A DNA stretch of 64,000 nucleotides from Spirosoma foliorum. GTDB lineage: Bacteria; Bacteroidota; Bacteroidia; Cytophagales; Spirosomataceae. This document shows, piece by piece, positions 47,101-55,207 of this stretch. The stretch spans positions 4,229,001 through 4,293,000 of the forward strand of contig NZ_CP059732.1 of NCBI RefSeq assembly GCF_014117325.1. Reading direction: 5' to 3'. Numbering within the stretch: the first letter of the stretch is position 1; each line of letters begins with the position of its first letter. The translations under genes were made by a program, and so were the position numbers. The notes beneath the pieces are model-generated. The model ran no database searches. It was not told where the DNA came from and worked only from the letters and a program-made list of their open reading frames with translations.

Positions 47101-47665
47101 CAAATACGTGGATGTTAACGGTGATCATGCTTACACAGCCGCCGACCGAGTACCGATAGGTAACGGAACGCCTAAATACTCGTTTGGTTTCATCAATGAC
47201 GTCAGCTACGGCAATTTTACCCTTAGCTTCATGTTCCAGGGAACGCACGGCAACCAGATTTACTCGCAGACACTGGCGTACCTCTGGGGCGGTTTAGGGG
47301 ATCAGCGAAACGCCACCACTACGGATGCGTTGAACATCTGGACAGCCCAAAATCAGACCGACAATCCGGCATTCAGCAACACCAGCAAGAACTTCAACAA
47401 CAGTAGCCGTTATGTGTACGACGGCAGCTATACCAAGCTGAAGAACCTGTCGCTTACTTACCGGGTGCCTGATAATCTGTTGAATAAGGCAAAAATCCGC
47501 AACCTCGAAGTGTACGTGAGTGGTCAGAACCTGTTCATGATCACCAAATACCCTGGCTATGATCCCGAAGTATCGAACGGAACGAACGCCATCACACAGG
47601 GACTGGAAATGGGCGTTATACCAAACCCAAAAACGTATACGATTGGCGTACGCCTTGGCCTGTAA
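44171..47665 (+). CDS. SusC/RagA TonB-dependent receptor with STN domain
   Basis: A 1164-residue outer-membrane transporter of the SusC type. The signal region is unusually long: the start at 44171 gives ~55 residues before the hydrophobic stretch RLNFISIFLLIACLHVYA, so translation may begin at a later in-frame ATG. An STN domain (about 65-130, APLEKVLDKLEKQSGYSFF) follows. Then come a carboxypeptidase-D-like domain (about 190-270, VTDEKGEVLPGVSIVVKGTQ), the plug with GYGEQRKSDVTGATSTV and SLEILKDASATAIYGSRGSN, and the barrel. The STN domain ties it to the adjacent FecR/sigma pair. Function: TonB-driven import of an oligosaccharide or other nutrient with the SusD partner. Confidence 0.95.
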   Translation: MNYSTFYLRLCQQEAWTPLRHRMSPRLLHMSRDTKRKWIMRLNFISIFLLIACLHVYAASYSQLVSINERNAPLEKVLDKLEKQSGYSFFLQTNLLASSKRVTVRLKNTPLETVLEEVFKNQPLSYSIVSKTIVIKKKDDATSHKPVSELPSLFPDARAGLRLEASADFERRTIELVDRVQAFKPLLIPIIGKVTDEKGEVLPGVSIVVKGTQRGTTTDPRGQFQLDIPDRSTTLVFSFVGYETQEVKPGDQATLNVTLKVSERGLQEVVVVGYGEQRKSDVTGATSTVTAKEIAKRPLIRVEQALQGTTSGVVVASSSGQPGRGLSVRIRGANSITGSNEPLYVIDGFIGGNIESLNPNDIESLEILKDASATAIYGSRGSNGVVLITTRSGQEGKAKVNFSTWFSKGMMPRELSLMNAYDFARTVNTQFASTGNPPAFSDDRLQQLKANGGTDWQRELHQEPLIQNYQIDLSGGTSGVRYLISANYLDQPGLILNQYYKRATLRANIDAKINEKINLKFNVAAVIPQNRNTNYSGDLTDPFTQATEWDPTSPVRDPTTGALVYTAPYASIQYSPVARALGQFDEGRNTNIAGTGILTYQILKGLTFTTNTTYQISSPFNQTLFGPGTGNGVLYAQVNSSRNWNFQNSNFLTYKGNFGDHAVTVTALYEQQQGQGMSATARANSLSTYALGYYNLSLGGTQQTSSGYSADALQSYMGRVNYAYKEKYLLTASVRVDGSSHLTEKYSTFPSLALAWNLSKESFLQTSKLFSDLKIRTSYGQTGNQAVGAYATIAQITTGGSQPAYYYDGKTPSVATPLGAPVSNSLKWETTSQYDAGIDASFLNGRLRFTADAYLKNISNLLYSYQAPFYLGGGDYLRNIGSVENKGLEFSLSGTPIATGKLRWTSNFNISFNRNKVTDLGGLDNVIVNGVGSALNSASILRVGRPLGEFYGYQFLGTWKTSEADQAAQFGMKPGDAKYVDVNGDHAYTAADRVPIGNGTPKYSFGFINDVSYGNFTLSFMFQGTHGNQIYSQTLAYLWGGLGDQRNATTTDALNIWTAQNQTDNPAFSNTSKNFNNSSRYVYDGSYTKLKNLSLTYRVPDNLLNKAKIRNLEVYVSGQNLFMITKYPGYDPEVSNGTNAITQGLEMGVIPNPKTYTIGVRLGL

Positions 47666-47708
47666 GTGCTGTTTGTACGATTACAACATTCAATCAGAAG
47701 ACAAAACC

Positions 47709-49241
47709 ATGAACACCAAATATTCCTTATTCCTTGTCTTTCTTGCCTTGATTTTGGTTAGCGGCTGTCAGAGTCTAATTGAAGATCCTAAAGGCAGTTT
47801 GACTCCCGGAACCTATTTTAAAACGCAGTCGGATCTGGATGCATCCGTGGCGGCTATCTATATCCAGTTTGCGCGTGATGGCGCCTGGGGGTTTACAAAC
47901 CGGAGCACCTCTTATTTTGGCTCAGATGATTTTACCACCGATCCCGGCCTGAATAAAGAAGATTTCCGGCTGTTCGATCGCCTGAGTGGTGGCAGCGGCA
48001 ATGGGAGCCTGGTAGCCCAATGGCAAGGTCCCTGGCAGGGCATCTATCAGGCGAACAACGTAATCGCTAACTATACAAAAGTGGGTTCTACGGATGTTCT
48101 GAAAAATCAGGCAGCTGGTCAGGCGTATTTCCTTCGGGCATTGGGGTATTATTATCTGGTTCGAACATTCGGCCCTGTACCGATCATTCTGACCCAGATC
48201 GATGTGAACGACCGCCCTCCCCGCGATCCGGTCGATAAAGTGTACGCAGCTATCATCAGCGATTTACAGAAAGCGAAAGAGCTGTTGCCCATTTCGTTCC
48301 CGAACCAACCCGGCAAGGCGAATCAGATGGCAGCCCGCTCACTCCTGGCCGATGTGTATCTAAGCATGACAGGCTGGCCACTCAACCAGGAGAGCAATTA
48401 TAAACTGGCTGCCGATGAAGCGAATTCGGTCATGCAATCGGGCGTTTACAACCTCAATACGCCTTACGCAACCGTGTTCACGACGAACAATAGCTCCGAG
48501 TCTATTTTTGGTTTCCAGTACAATGTAAGCGGGGGGCTGCCGCTTCGGAGTGCAGGGTCTTCTTCTGTACCGCTCGATGAAATCGCAACGAACGGATCGA
48601 GTGGCTGGGATGATTATTATCCGGAAATCAATTTCTACAAAAACGCGCCTAAATGCTCCCGGACGGATGCTACGTTTTACACAACGATCAAGCTACGCCA
48701 GCCCGATGGGAAAACATTTAAATTGGTGTCCTGGGATTCGCCCGAAACGCACGCGGGTCACCCCTATTACAAGAAGTTCCGGGCGGGTTTAAATGGCGAT
48801 GGCGTTTCTGAAACCGAAACGACCATCGACGCCATCAATCCGAGTACGAACAAAGTGTATGATGTCATTCGCTACCCGCAAGTTCTGTTAATCTATGCCG
48901 AGGCATCGGCGATGGCCGCTGGTGGCCCAACAACAGCAAGTTATAGTGCCATCAATCAGGTGCGAAAACGGGCGGGTTTGCCCGATCTGACAACGGGCCT
49001 TTCGGCGACTGCTTTCCGGGATGCGGTCGTGTATGAACGGGCCTATGAATTTGCGGGCGAGTTTGGTGTGCGGTGGTTTGATATTGTTCGATTACAACTA
49101 TTACCACAGATTGTAGCCGCCCGAAGTTCAGCCGAAAATCCAATTCCAGCGAATACAAATTTTGCCCAGAAGTATTTAGCCCCCATCCCGGTGAACGAAA
49201 TGTCCAGAAATCCGGGCTGGACGCAGAATGACGGCTACTAA
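47709..49241 (+). CDS. SusD/RagB nutrient-binding lipoprotein
   Basis: A 510-residue surface lipoprotein. The ATG at 47709 gives a proper lipoprotein signal (MNTKYSLFLVFLALILVSGC, lipobox Cys 20); an upstream in-frame ATG lies within the SusC gene. Family marks include RALGYYYLVRTFGPVPIIL, ARSLLADVYLSMTGWP, the typical middle YPQVLLIYAEASAMA with AINQVRKRAGLPDL, and a late AYEFAGEFGVRWFDIVRL. It forms the lid over the SusC barrel. The gene begins 43 bp after SusC, so both are on one transcript, which ends at the hairpins near 49245-49350. Confidence 0.95.
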   Translation: MNTKYSLFLVFLALILVSGCQSLIEDPKGSLTPGTYFKTQSDLDASVAAIYIQFARDGAWGFTNRSTSYFGSDDFTTDPGLNKEDFRLFDRLSGGSGNGSLVAQWQGPWQGIYQANNVIANYTKVGSTDVLKNQAAGQAYFLRALGYYYLVRTFGPVPIILTQIDVNDRPPRDPVDKVYAAIISDLQKAKELLPISFPNQPGKANQMAARSLLADVYLSMTGWPLNQESNYKLAADEANSVMQSGVYNLNTPYATVFTTNNSSESIFGFQYNVSGGLPLRSAGSSSVPLDEIATNGSSGWDDYYPEINFYKNAPKCSRTDATFYTTIKLRQPDGKTFKLVSWDSPETHAGHPYYKKFRAGLNGDGVSETETTIDAINPSTNKVYDVIRYPQVLLIYAEASAMAAGGPTTASYSAINQVRKRAGLPDLTTGLSATAFRDAVVYERAYEFAGEFGVRWFDIVRLQLLPQIVAARSSAENPIPANTNFAQKYLAPIPVNEMSRNPGWTQNDGY

Positions 49242-49244
49242 TTG

Positions 49245-49301
49245 AATGAGTGATTGAGTGAATAAGTAATTGATTGTAATTTATTCGCTCAATCACTCAT
49301 T
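49245..49301 (+). terminator. Inverted repeat after SusD
   Basis: 21-bp arms (49245-49265 and 49281-49301) with one mismatch, containing AATGAGTGATTGAGTGAATA. It starts just after the stop and probably ends or stabilises the SusCD transcript. Confidence 0.6.
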
Positions 49302-49319
49302 CATTATAGGTTGGCTTGG

Positions 49320-49350
49320 AAAGCATAGTGGAATTTCTGCTATGCTTTTT
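49320..49350 (+). terminator. Intrinsic terminator after SusD
   Basis: AAAGCATAG pairs with CTATGCTTT, followed by TT and an A/T stretch. It is a close copy of the hairpin at 9127-9160, including the flanking GGTTGG-TTGGAAA sequence. Confidence 0.65.
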
Positions 49351-49434
49351 ATACTACAGAAATGCTTTTACAGTAAGCTATACGGTTTTTGAGAGGCCGT
49401 TTAAACTTTCTAAATTCTGTTAAAACTGGATATT

Positions 49435-49517
49435 TTTTTGTCATTCCGACGCAGGAGGAATCTCAAAGTTGAGTATTAGTCAAGCTTGAGATTCCTCCTG
49501 CGTCGGAATGACAAAAA
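49435..49517. repeat. Dispersed inverted repeat, GTCAT family (copy before SGNH gene)
   Basis: Perfect 32-bp arms (49435-49466 and 49486-49517) starting TTTTTGTCATTCCGACGCA. The possible upstream start of the SGNH/TPR gene (49508) lies inside the right arm, which is why a later start is preferred. Confidence 0.9.
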
Positions 49518-49570
49518 CTAGTCTTACGTTTCTATTAAAAGTAAAAATTCAAACAACTCCTACATTACAG

Positions 49571-51610
49571 ATGGCAGCTCTGAAAGAATATAAGCCCCGG
49601 ACAAAGCCGTCGTCTAAGCGAATTGTCATCTATAAATTCACCGCCATTTTATTTCCTATTTTTTTACTGGTTCTTATCGAAATTATATTGAGGGTTTTTA
49701 ATTATGGTCATAGCGTAAATTTATTTATTGATTATCCTGATGATAAAAATTACTATGTATTAAACCCAGATGCATCTAAAAAATATTTCAGCAATCAAAA
49801 AATAGCAACTACCGGAAATAGTGAACACTTTAAAAAGAAAAAAGACGAAAACACCTTACGCATTTTTGTCCTGGGCGAATCCACGACAATTGGTTATCCT
49901 TATTTCCACAATGGTTCATTTCATCGCTGGCTTCAGTATCGACTAACCCACACGTTTCCCAATCGAAATTTTGAAATTATCAACCTCTCATTAACAGCCG
50001 TTAATTCGTATACAACTTACGGTTTTGCCAACGAACTAATCGATTATGAACCAGACGCTGTCCTGATTTATACGGGGCATAATGAATACTACGGTGCCCT
50101 CGGTGTGGGTTCTACTGAAAGCATAGCTGGTACTCCCCAACTCATTGACCTGATTCTTTATCTTCGTCAGTTTCGGCTCATGCAGTTACTGACTAATGGC
50201 TACGAAAAAATACAGCGCATAGCCGGAGGAAATAAACCGAGTTCGGGTGGCACGCGTATGAAATTGATGGTAGCGAACCAGCAGATCCCCTATCAATCAG
50301 ACCTGTATGAGCGGGGAGTAGAACAGTTTCGCCGGAACATGGATCGAACCCTTCAACTGCTCGCCAAACGCAACATTCCTGTCTTTGTCAGTAATCTGGT
50401 TAGCAATGAGAAAGACCTGAAACCGTTCGTAAGTTTCTCAGTCGATACGGTCAACTCGTCGAAATTCAACAGCGCATACAACCTTGGTTTAACGGCGCTG
50501 ACGAACGGTAATCTGCCAACAGCTTCCTCGTATTTCAAAGCAGCCAATCAGTTGAACAGCAACCATGCGTTGTGCACGTACTATTTGGGACGAACGGCCT
50601 ATTTACAGGGTGATTTCGGGCAGGCAAAGCGGTATTTCTCCAGAGCTAGGGATTTAGATGGCCTGCGTTTCAGAGCACCAGAAGCCTTCAATGGTATTAT
50701 CGGCCAGTTATGCCAGCAATACAAAAACACGCATCTCGTAGATACTAAAGCCCTTTTTGAAGCCAATTCGGCCAATTCGATTATTGGCGATGAGTTGATT
50801 CTGGAGCACGTTCATCCTGACCTGAAAGGCTATGCTTTGTTGTCGGATGCGTTTTATGAGGCTCTGAAGAAGGCCCGGTTCTTCACCATAAAGGATGAAC
50901 CGGAAATGAGTTTGGCTCAGCTACTTCGCGATATGCCCATCACGAAGGTCGACTCCCTGGCAGGTCTGTATAAAGTGGCTAATCTCAAACGAAACTGGCC
51001 GTTCAACGAAGTTATGTCGACTCAGTCGTTTAGGGTGGAATCGGTAGAAGAAAAATTAGCCTACAGCCTGACGACGCAACAAACGACCTGGAACGACGCC
51101 CTCAGTCATTTGTATGATTTTTACATGCGCAGTCATGCGTTGCGCGACGCCCGAAAAGTAGTCGAGACACTCGTGCTGGAATACCCAACCGACGTGCGTT
51201 ATTATGAAAAGGCAGCCATGCTGAGTGGCGAACTGAACGATCAGGCAACTGCTATTTTCTATTTCAAAAAAGCCTTTGCCTTAGCCCCAACCTTCGACAA
51301 AGCACGCTATCTTTTTGTGCTTTACCTCCAACTCGATCGGCCCAAAGAAGCCCTACCCTATCTGGATTATGCCATTCAAAATAACCAATCCCGATTCGAT
51401 TTACAATCGGTTAAAGCCAATACCGAACAAATTATTTCTCTCGAACAACGCACTGCTATTGACTCGACTAATGTGTCGATTTTAAATCAAATTGCCAGCG
51501 CCTATTATCGAATGGATAATAAGAAAGGGACATTAAACTATGTACAAAAAATTTTAACGATTGACCCCACAAATAAAGAAGCCTTGGCTCTATTCACACA
51601 ACTCAACTGA
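49571..51610 (+). CDS. Membrane-anchored SGNH hydrolase-like protein with TPRs
   Basis: A 679-residue protein. ATG 49571 (MAALKEYK) is preferred to 49508, which sits in a repeat. An N-terminal helix (about 20-42, FTAILFPIFLLVLIEIILRV) anchors it. An SGNH-like fold follows, with the nucleophile likely S104 in FVLGESTTIGYP, an Asn-type block TGHNEYYG and a His block LILEHVHPDLKGYALLSD. TPR-like helices lie between these blocks and at the C-terminus (residues ~540-679, AIFYFKKAFALAPTFDKARY). Esterase or O-acetyl transfer/hydrolysis on a glycan is plausible. It lies after SusCD but behind terminators. Confidence 0.8.
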   Translation: MAALKEYKPRTKPSSKRIVIYKFTAILFPIFLLVLIEIILRVFNYGHSVNLFIDYPDDKNYYVLNPDASKKYFSNQKIATTGNSEHFKKKKDENTLRIFVLGESTTIGYPYFHNGSFHRWLQYRLTHTFPNRNFEIINLSLTAVNSYTTYGFANELIDYEPDAVLIYTGHNEYYGALGVGSTESIAGTPQLIDLILYLRQFRLMQLLTNGYEKIQRIAGGNKPSSGGTRMKLMVANQQIPYQSDLYERGVEQFRRNMDRTLQLLAKRNIPVFVSNLVSNEKDLKPFVSFSVDTVNSSKFNSAYNLGLTALTNGNLPTASSYFKAANQLNSNHALCTYYLGRTAYLQGDFGQAKRYFSRARDLDGLRFRAPEAFNGIIGQLCQQYKNTHLVDTKALFEANSANSIIGDELILEHVHPDLKGYALLSDAFYEALKKARFFTIKDEPEMSLAQLLRDMPITKVDSLAGLYKVANLKRNWPFNEVMSTQSFRVESVEEKLAYSLTTQQTTWNDALSHLYDFYMRSHALRDARKVVETLVLEYPTDVRYYEKAAMLSGELNDQATAIFYFKKAFALAPTFDKARYLFVLYLQLDRPKEALPYLDYAIQNNQSRFDLQSVKANTEQIISLEQRTAIDSTNVSILNQIASAYYRMDNKKGTLNYVQKILTIDPTNKEALALFTQLN

Positions 51611-51620
51611 GCAGTTTTCA

Positions 51621-51695
51621 GTGTGACCCCGTCGGGGTCAAATGTCTATAGGAAATAAATACAACTATAAACCTTTGACCCCGTCGGGGTCACAC
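51621..51695. repeat. Inverted pair of GACCCCGTCGGGGTC palindromes
   Basis: GTGTGACCCCGTCGGGGTCA (from 51621) and its inverted copy ending at 51695 form perfect 22-bp arms. Each arm contains the palindrome TGACCCCGTCGGGGTCA. It follows the SGNH gene by 10 bp and can act as a terminator or REP. Confidence 0.8.
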
Positions 51696-51874
51696 AAAAT
51701 GAACGAATCGAATTATGCTTCGTTACTCGAATTTTTATCTATCAATTAATGGCAAAAATTTCACCCAAACTACTCTCATTCGTTATCCGGTTTCGTTCTT
51801 CATGTGTCTTTATAATGAATACGGATTTGCTCACCGCTGACGAAACGAATTAGCACACAACACACACTGATTTT

Positions 51875-54070
51875 ATGATTCGATTGGATCAAAAAGGGGC
51901 ACTCTTTGGGCTGGCAGTCGGTAGCATTTTGGCTGCCAGTATGGTAACTGGCGAAGGCCCACTGTCGACGGGTAAAGACTGGCCCAATTACGGGGGCAAT
52001 AAAGCGGGGAATCGCTATTCGCCATTGACCCAGATCAATACCCAGAACGTAACAAACCTACAGGTTGCCTGGATGTATGATGCCTCTGAAAAGCCTGACG
52101 CAAACGGTCGTCGACGCGACCGGGCCATTCAGTGCCAGCCTATTGTCGTAGACGGGATTCTATACGGTACGACACCGGATCTGAACCTATTTGCCCTGAA
52201 AGCAGGTACTGGCGAGCAACTCTGGCGATTTGAACCGTCACGTAACGATCGGCGCAACTCGAATCGGGGGGTTGTGTACTGGCAAAGCGGAACCGATAAG
52301 CGGATTCTGTATACGGTTGGCTCTAGTCTGTATGCCATCAATGCAGCAACAGGTGAGTCTATTTCCAGTTTCGGCACCGACGGTAAAGCCGATTTGCATG
52401 AAGGCCTGCAAACCAATCTTGATCACGATGTGAGCAAGCTATCGGTGAATGCGACCTCGCCGGGGATTGTGTACCAGAATACGTTTATCATCGGATCGAG
52501 CGTATCGGAGTCGGGCGATGCTGCACCCGGTCATATTCGGGCGTTCGACGTAGTTACGGGCAAACTGAAGTGGGTATTTCATACGATTCCACAACCAGGT
52601 GAGTTTGGATACGACACCTGGCCGAAAGATGCCTACAAGAAAATCGGTGCCGTTAACAACTGGAGTGGCATGTCGCTCGATGAGAAAAGGGGCGTTGTGT
52701 ATTTCGGGACAGGCTCACCCGCATCTGATTTCTATGGGGGTGACCGTCAGGGCCAGAATCTGTTTGCCAATTGTATTATGGCACTAGAGGCCGAAACAGG
52801 CAAACTAAAGTGGTATTACCAGACCATTCACCACGATCTATGGGATCGGGATCACCCCTGCCCACCAAACCTCATTACGCTGAATCGTAACGGTCCCGAC
52901 GGTCGGCCCCGACGCGTCGATGCTGTTGTGCAGACGACCAAAGATGGCCTGGTGTACGTGCTGGATCGGGATAAAGGCACCTCGCTCTTTCCGGTGGAAG
53001 AACGCAAAGTTCCAGTCAATGGCTTACCCGACGAACATCCCTGGCCGACCCAGAAATACCCTATTAAACCGCTACCGTTAAACCGACAGGTGTATACCGA
53101 AGCGGACATTACCAATCTGTCGCCGGAAGCGCATGCATACGTAAAAGAGCGTTTTCTCCAACTTAAAACAGATAATAAGTTCGCCCCCCCGTCTGAAAAG
53201 GGCACATTACTTTTTGGCTACAGTGGTGGGGCCGAATGGGGTGGCAATGCAATCGATCCGTCGGGGATTCTTTACCAGAACGTCAACGAAGAACCCTGGG
53301 AACTGATCATGACCAAACGGGCTGATCTGGCGCAGCGAAACACGCCCGTTACCGCAGGTAATGCTTTGTACATCGCGAATTGTGCCGCCTGTCATGGTCA
53401 GGATCGACGTGGGAGCGGCCCCGAACTGCCGTCGCTCATCGATATTGGTAAAAGGCGGTCGGTCGATGAGATCAAAACTCTCCTAAAAACCGGCAGTGGT
53501 CGGATGCCCTCATTTGGCCATTTATCGGATAAAGATCGTGACGCGCTCATTAGCTTTCTGCTGAATACCGAAACTGGATCGCCAAAAGTGGCTCAGGCTT
53601 CTGGTAGTACGTCCGCTTCTGCGAACAAGAGTGGTTTCCCCTACGTGCCAACCTACGTGAGTAAAGTCTGGCAACGCTTTACGGATAAGGAAGGCTATCC
53701 GGGTATCAAACCGCCCTGGGGCACGCTGAACGCTATTGATCTGAATACAGGTGACTATCTCTGGCGGGTGCCATTGGGCGAGTACCCGGAACTGGCCAAG
53801 AAAGGTGTTCCTACAACTGGAACCGATAGCTACGGCGGGCCACTGGCCACGGCGGGAGGTCTGGTGTTTATTGCCGGAACGAAGGATGAAAAGATTCGGG
53901 CATTCGACAAAAAAACGGGCAAGGTTGTTTGGGAATACCAGCTTCCGGCGGGCGGTTTCGCGACACCCATCAGCTATGAAGTGAATGGAAAACAGTACAT
54001 CGTTATTGCCGCTGGTGGCGGACGAGGTCAGAAAGTTGGAGGAAACTATATCGCTTTTGCGTTGAAATAG
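51875..54070 (+). CDS. PQQ-dependent dehydrogenase with cytochrome c domain
   Basis: A 731-residue exported quinoprotein. An N-terminal hydrophobic segment (ALFGLAVGSILAASMVTG) precedes an eight-bladed PQQ propeller starting DWPNYGGNKAGNRYSPLTQI, with repeated blade motifs (LKAGTGEQLWRFEP, FDVVTGKLKWVFHT, LEAETGKLKWYYQT). A haem-c domain is inserted late (about 490-570; CAACHG near residue 504, axial Met in GRMPSFGHLSD), after which the last blades resume. It should oxidise a sugar or alcohol in the periplasm and pass electrons to the respiratory chain. No PQQ-synthesis genes are in the window. A broken second copy lies at 57796. Confidence 0.9.
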   Translation: MIRLDQKGALFGLAVGSILAASMVTGEGPLSTGKDWPNYGGNKAGNRYSPLTQINTQNVTNLQVAWMYDASEKPDANGRRRDRAIQCQPIVVDGILYGTTPDLNLFALKAGTGEQLWRFEPSRNDRRNSNRGVVYWQSGTDKRILYTVGSSLYAINAATGESISSFGTDGKADLHEGLQTNLDHDVSKLSVNATSPGIVYQNTFIIGSSVSESGDAAPGHIRAFDVVTGKLKWVFHTIPQPGEFGYDTWPKDAYKKIGAVNNWSGMSLDEKRGVVYFGTGSPASDFYGGDRQGQNLFANCIMALEAETGKLKWYYQTIHHDLWDRDHPCPPNLITLNRNGPDGRPRRVDAVVQTTKDGLVYVLDRDKGTSLFPVEERKVPVNGLPDEHPWPTQKYPIKPLPLNRQVYTEADITNLSPEAHAYVKERFLQLKTDNKFAPPSEKGTLLFGYSGGAEWGGNAIDPSGILYQNVNEEPWELIMTKRADLAQRNTPVTAGNALYIANCAACHGQDRRGSGPELPSLIDIGKRRSVDEIKTLLKTGSGRMPSFGHLSDKDRDALISFLLNTETGSPKVAQASGSTSASANKSGFPYVPTYVSKVWQRFTDKEGYPGIKPPWGTLNAIDLNTGDYLWRVPLGEYPELAKKGVPTTGTDSYGGPLATAGGLVFIAGTKDEKIRAFDKKTGKVVWEYQLPAGGFATPISYEVNGKQYIVIAAGGGRGQKVGGNYIAFALK

Positions 54071-54074
54071 AACC

Positions 54075-54140
54075 GCTGATTTTTATGAACCTTATGATTC
54101 ATTATGATCCGTGTAAATCATAAGGTTCATAAAAATCAGC
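54075..54140. repeat. Inverted repeat between PQQ dehydrogenase and epimerase-like gene
   Basis: Perfect 25-bp arms (54075-54099 and 54116-54140) containing GATTTTTATGAACCTTATGA. It starts 5 bp after the dehydrogenase stop and may be a terminator. The GGCTGATTTTTATGA end resembles the termini of the element at 26930. Confidence 0.8.
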
Positions 54141-54177
54141 CTAGGCCGCCTTTGCGTTCTATCATTCTTGATATGTC

Positions 54178-55161
54178 ATGAAAAGCATCTTATTTCTCTC
54201 TTTCCTGTGGCTCTTAATTAGCCTAACTTTCGGCTTAAAACCGGCTGTAGACATGCCTGAAACAGAGATTTCTAACGGGCTGATTCACGCACAGTTGTAC
54301 TTGCCTGATGGGCAGAATGGCTACTATCGGGGTACGCGCTTCGATTGGTCGGGCGTAGTAGCCAGCCTTGATTATAAAGGACATACGTATCATGGCAAGT
54401 GGTTCGACACCTATAATCCAACAACCCACGATGCCATCATGGGGCCGGTCGAAGAATTTGGCCCGCTGGGATACGCGACTGCTAAACCTGGAGGAACGTT
54501 CGTTAAAATTGGCATTGGAAGCCTGATTCGACCCGATGATAAGCCTTATAACTCGTTCAAATTCTACACTCTTGCTAATCCGGGCAAATGGACAGTAAAA
54601 CAGAAAGCAAATCAAATGCAGTTCAGGCATACGCTTGCTGACACGGCCTACGCCTACGAGTACCAGAAAACCCTAAAACTCACTAAGGACAAACCCGAAT
54701 TGGTGATTAGGCACAGCCTGAAAAATACGGGAAAACATCCGATTGAAACGACGGTCTACAACCACAACTTTTTTGTGATCGATCAGCAGCCTACGGGTCC
54801 CGGCTATGCCGTTACACTGCCCGTTGCCAATCTTTCTTCAGAAGGCGGTAAAGGACTCGGTGAGGTGGTCAAACTTCAGGATAACCAGCTTAGCTACCTA
54901 CGCGATTTAGCCAAACGCGAGCAGGCTTATTTCCCTGATCTCACTAACGGGAAATCCGTGAGTTACGCGCTTACTGTCGAAAACACAAAAACCGGAGCGG
55001 GTGTACATGTGACTGGTGATCGACAAATTGACCGGTTGGTATACTGGTCTTCCTCTACAACGGTTTGCCCAGAACCCTATATCAACCTAAATGTGGAACC
55101 CGGCAAAACCATTACCTGGCAGATTACCTACCAATATTACGTAAAAGACCCAGCAAAATAA
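54178..55161 (+). CDS. Secreted aldose-epimerase-like protein
   Basis: A 327-residue exported protein with signal peptide MKSILFLSFLWLLISLTFGL. The mature part is beta-rich, and the pattern fits the galactose-mutarotase-like/aldose 1-epimerase superfamily: NGLIHAQLYLPDGQNGYYRG at the start, WSGVVASLDYKGHTYHGKW, then LVIRHSLKNTGKHPIETTVY and NHNFFVIDQQP. The catalytic His/Glu pair cannot be assigned with confidence, so it may be a sugar-binding rather than enzymatic member. It lies 46 bp before the dehydratase gene and probably shares its transcript. Confidence 0.7.
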   Translation: MKSILFLSFLWLLISLTFGLKPAVDMPETEISNGLIHAQLYLPDGQNGYYRGTRFDWSGVVASLDYKGHTYHGKWFDTYNPTTHDAIMGPVEEFGPLGYATAKPGGTFVKIGIGSLIRPDDKPYNSFKFYTLANPGKWTVKQKANQMQFRHTLADTAYAYEYQKTLKLTKDKPELVIRHSLKNTGKHPIETTVYNHNFFVIDQQPTGPGYAVTLPVANLSSEGGKGLGEVVKLQDNQLSYLRDLAKREQAYFPDLTNGKSVSYALTVENTKTGAGVHVTGDRQIDRLVYWSSSTTVCPEPYINLNVEPGKTITWQITYQYYVKDPAK

Positions 55162-55207
55162 TTCCTTAAACGAACAGATTTCTAGACCATTAACCGAATA
55201 CATTCCT

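Noticed and set aside
49508..49570. Longer start of the SGNH/TPR gene
   Set aside because: The ATG is inside the right arm of the GTCAT hairpin; the ATG at 49571 gives a normal membrane anchor.
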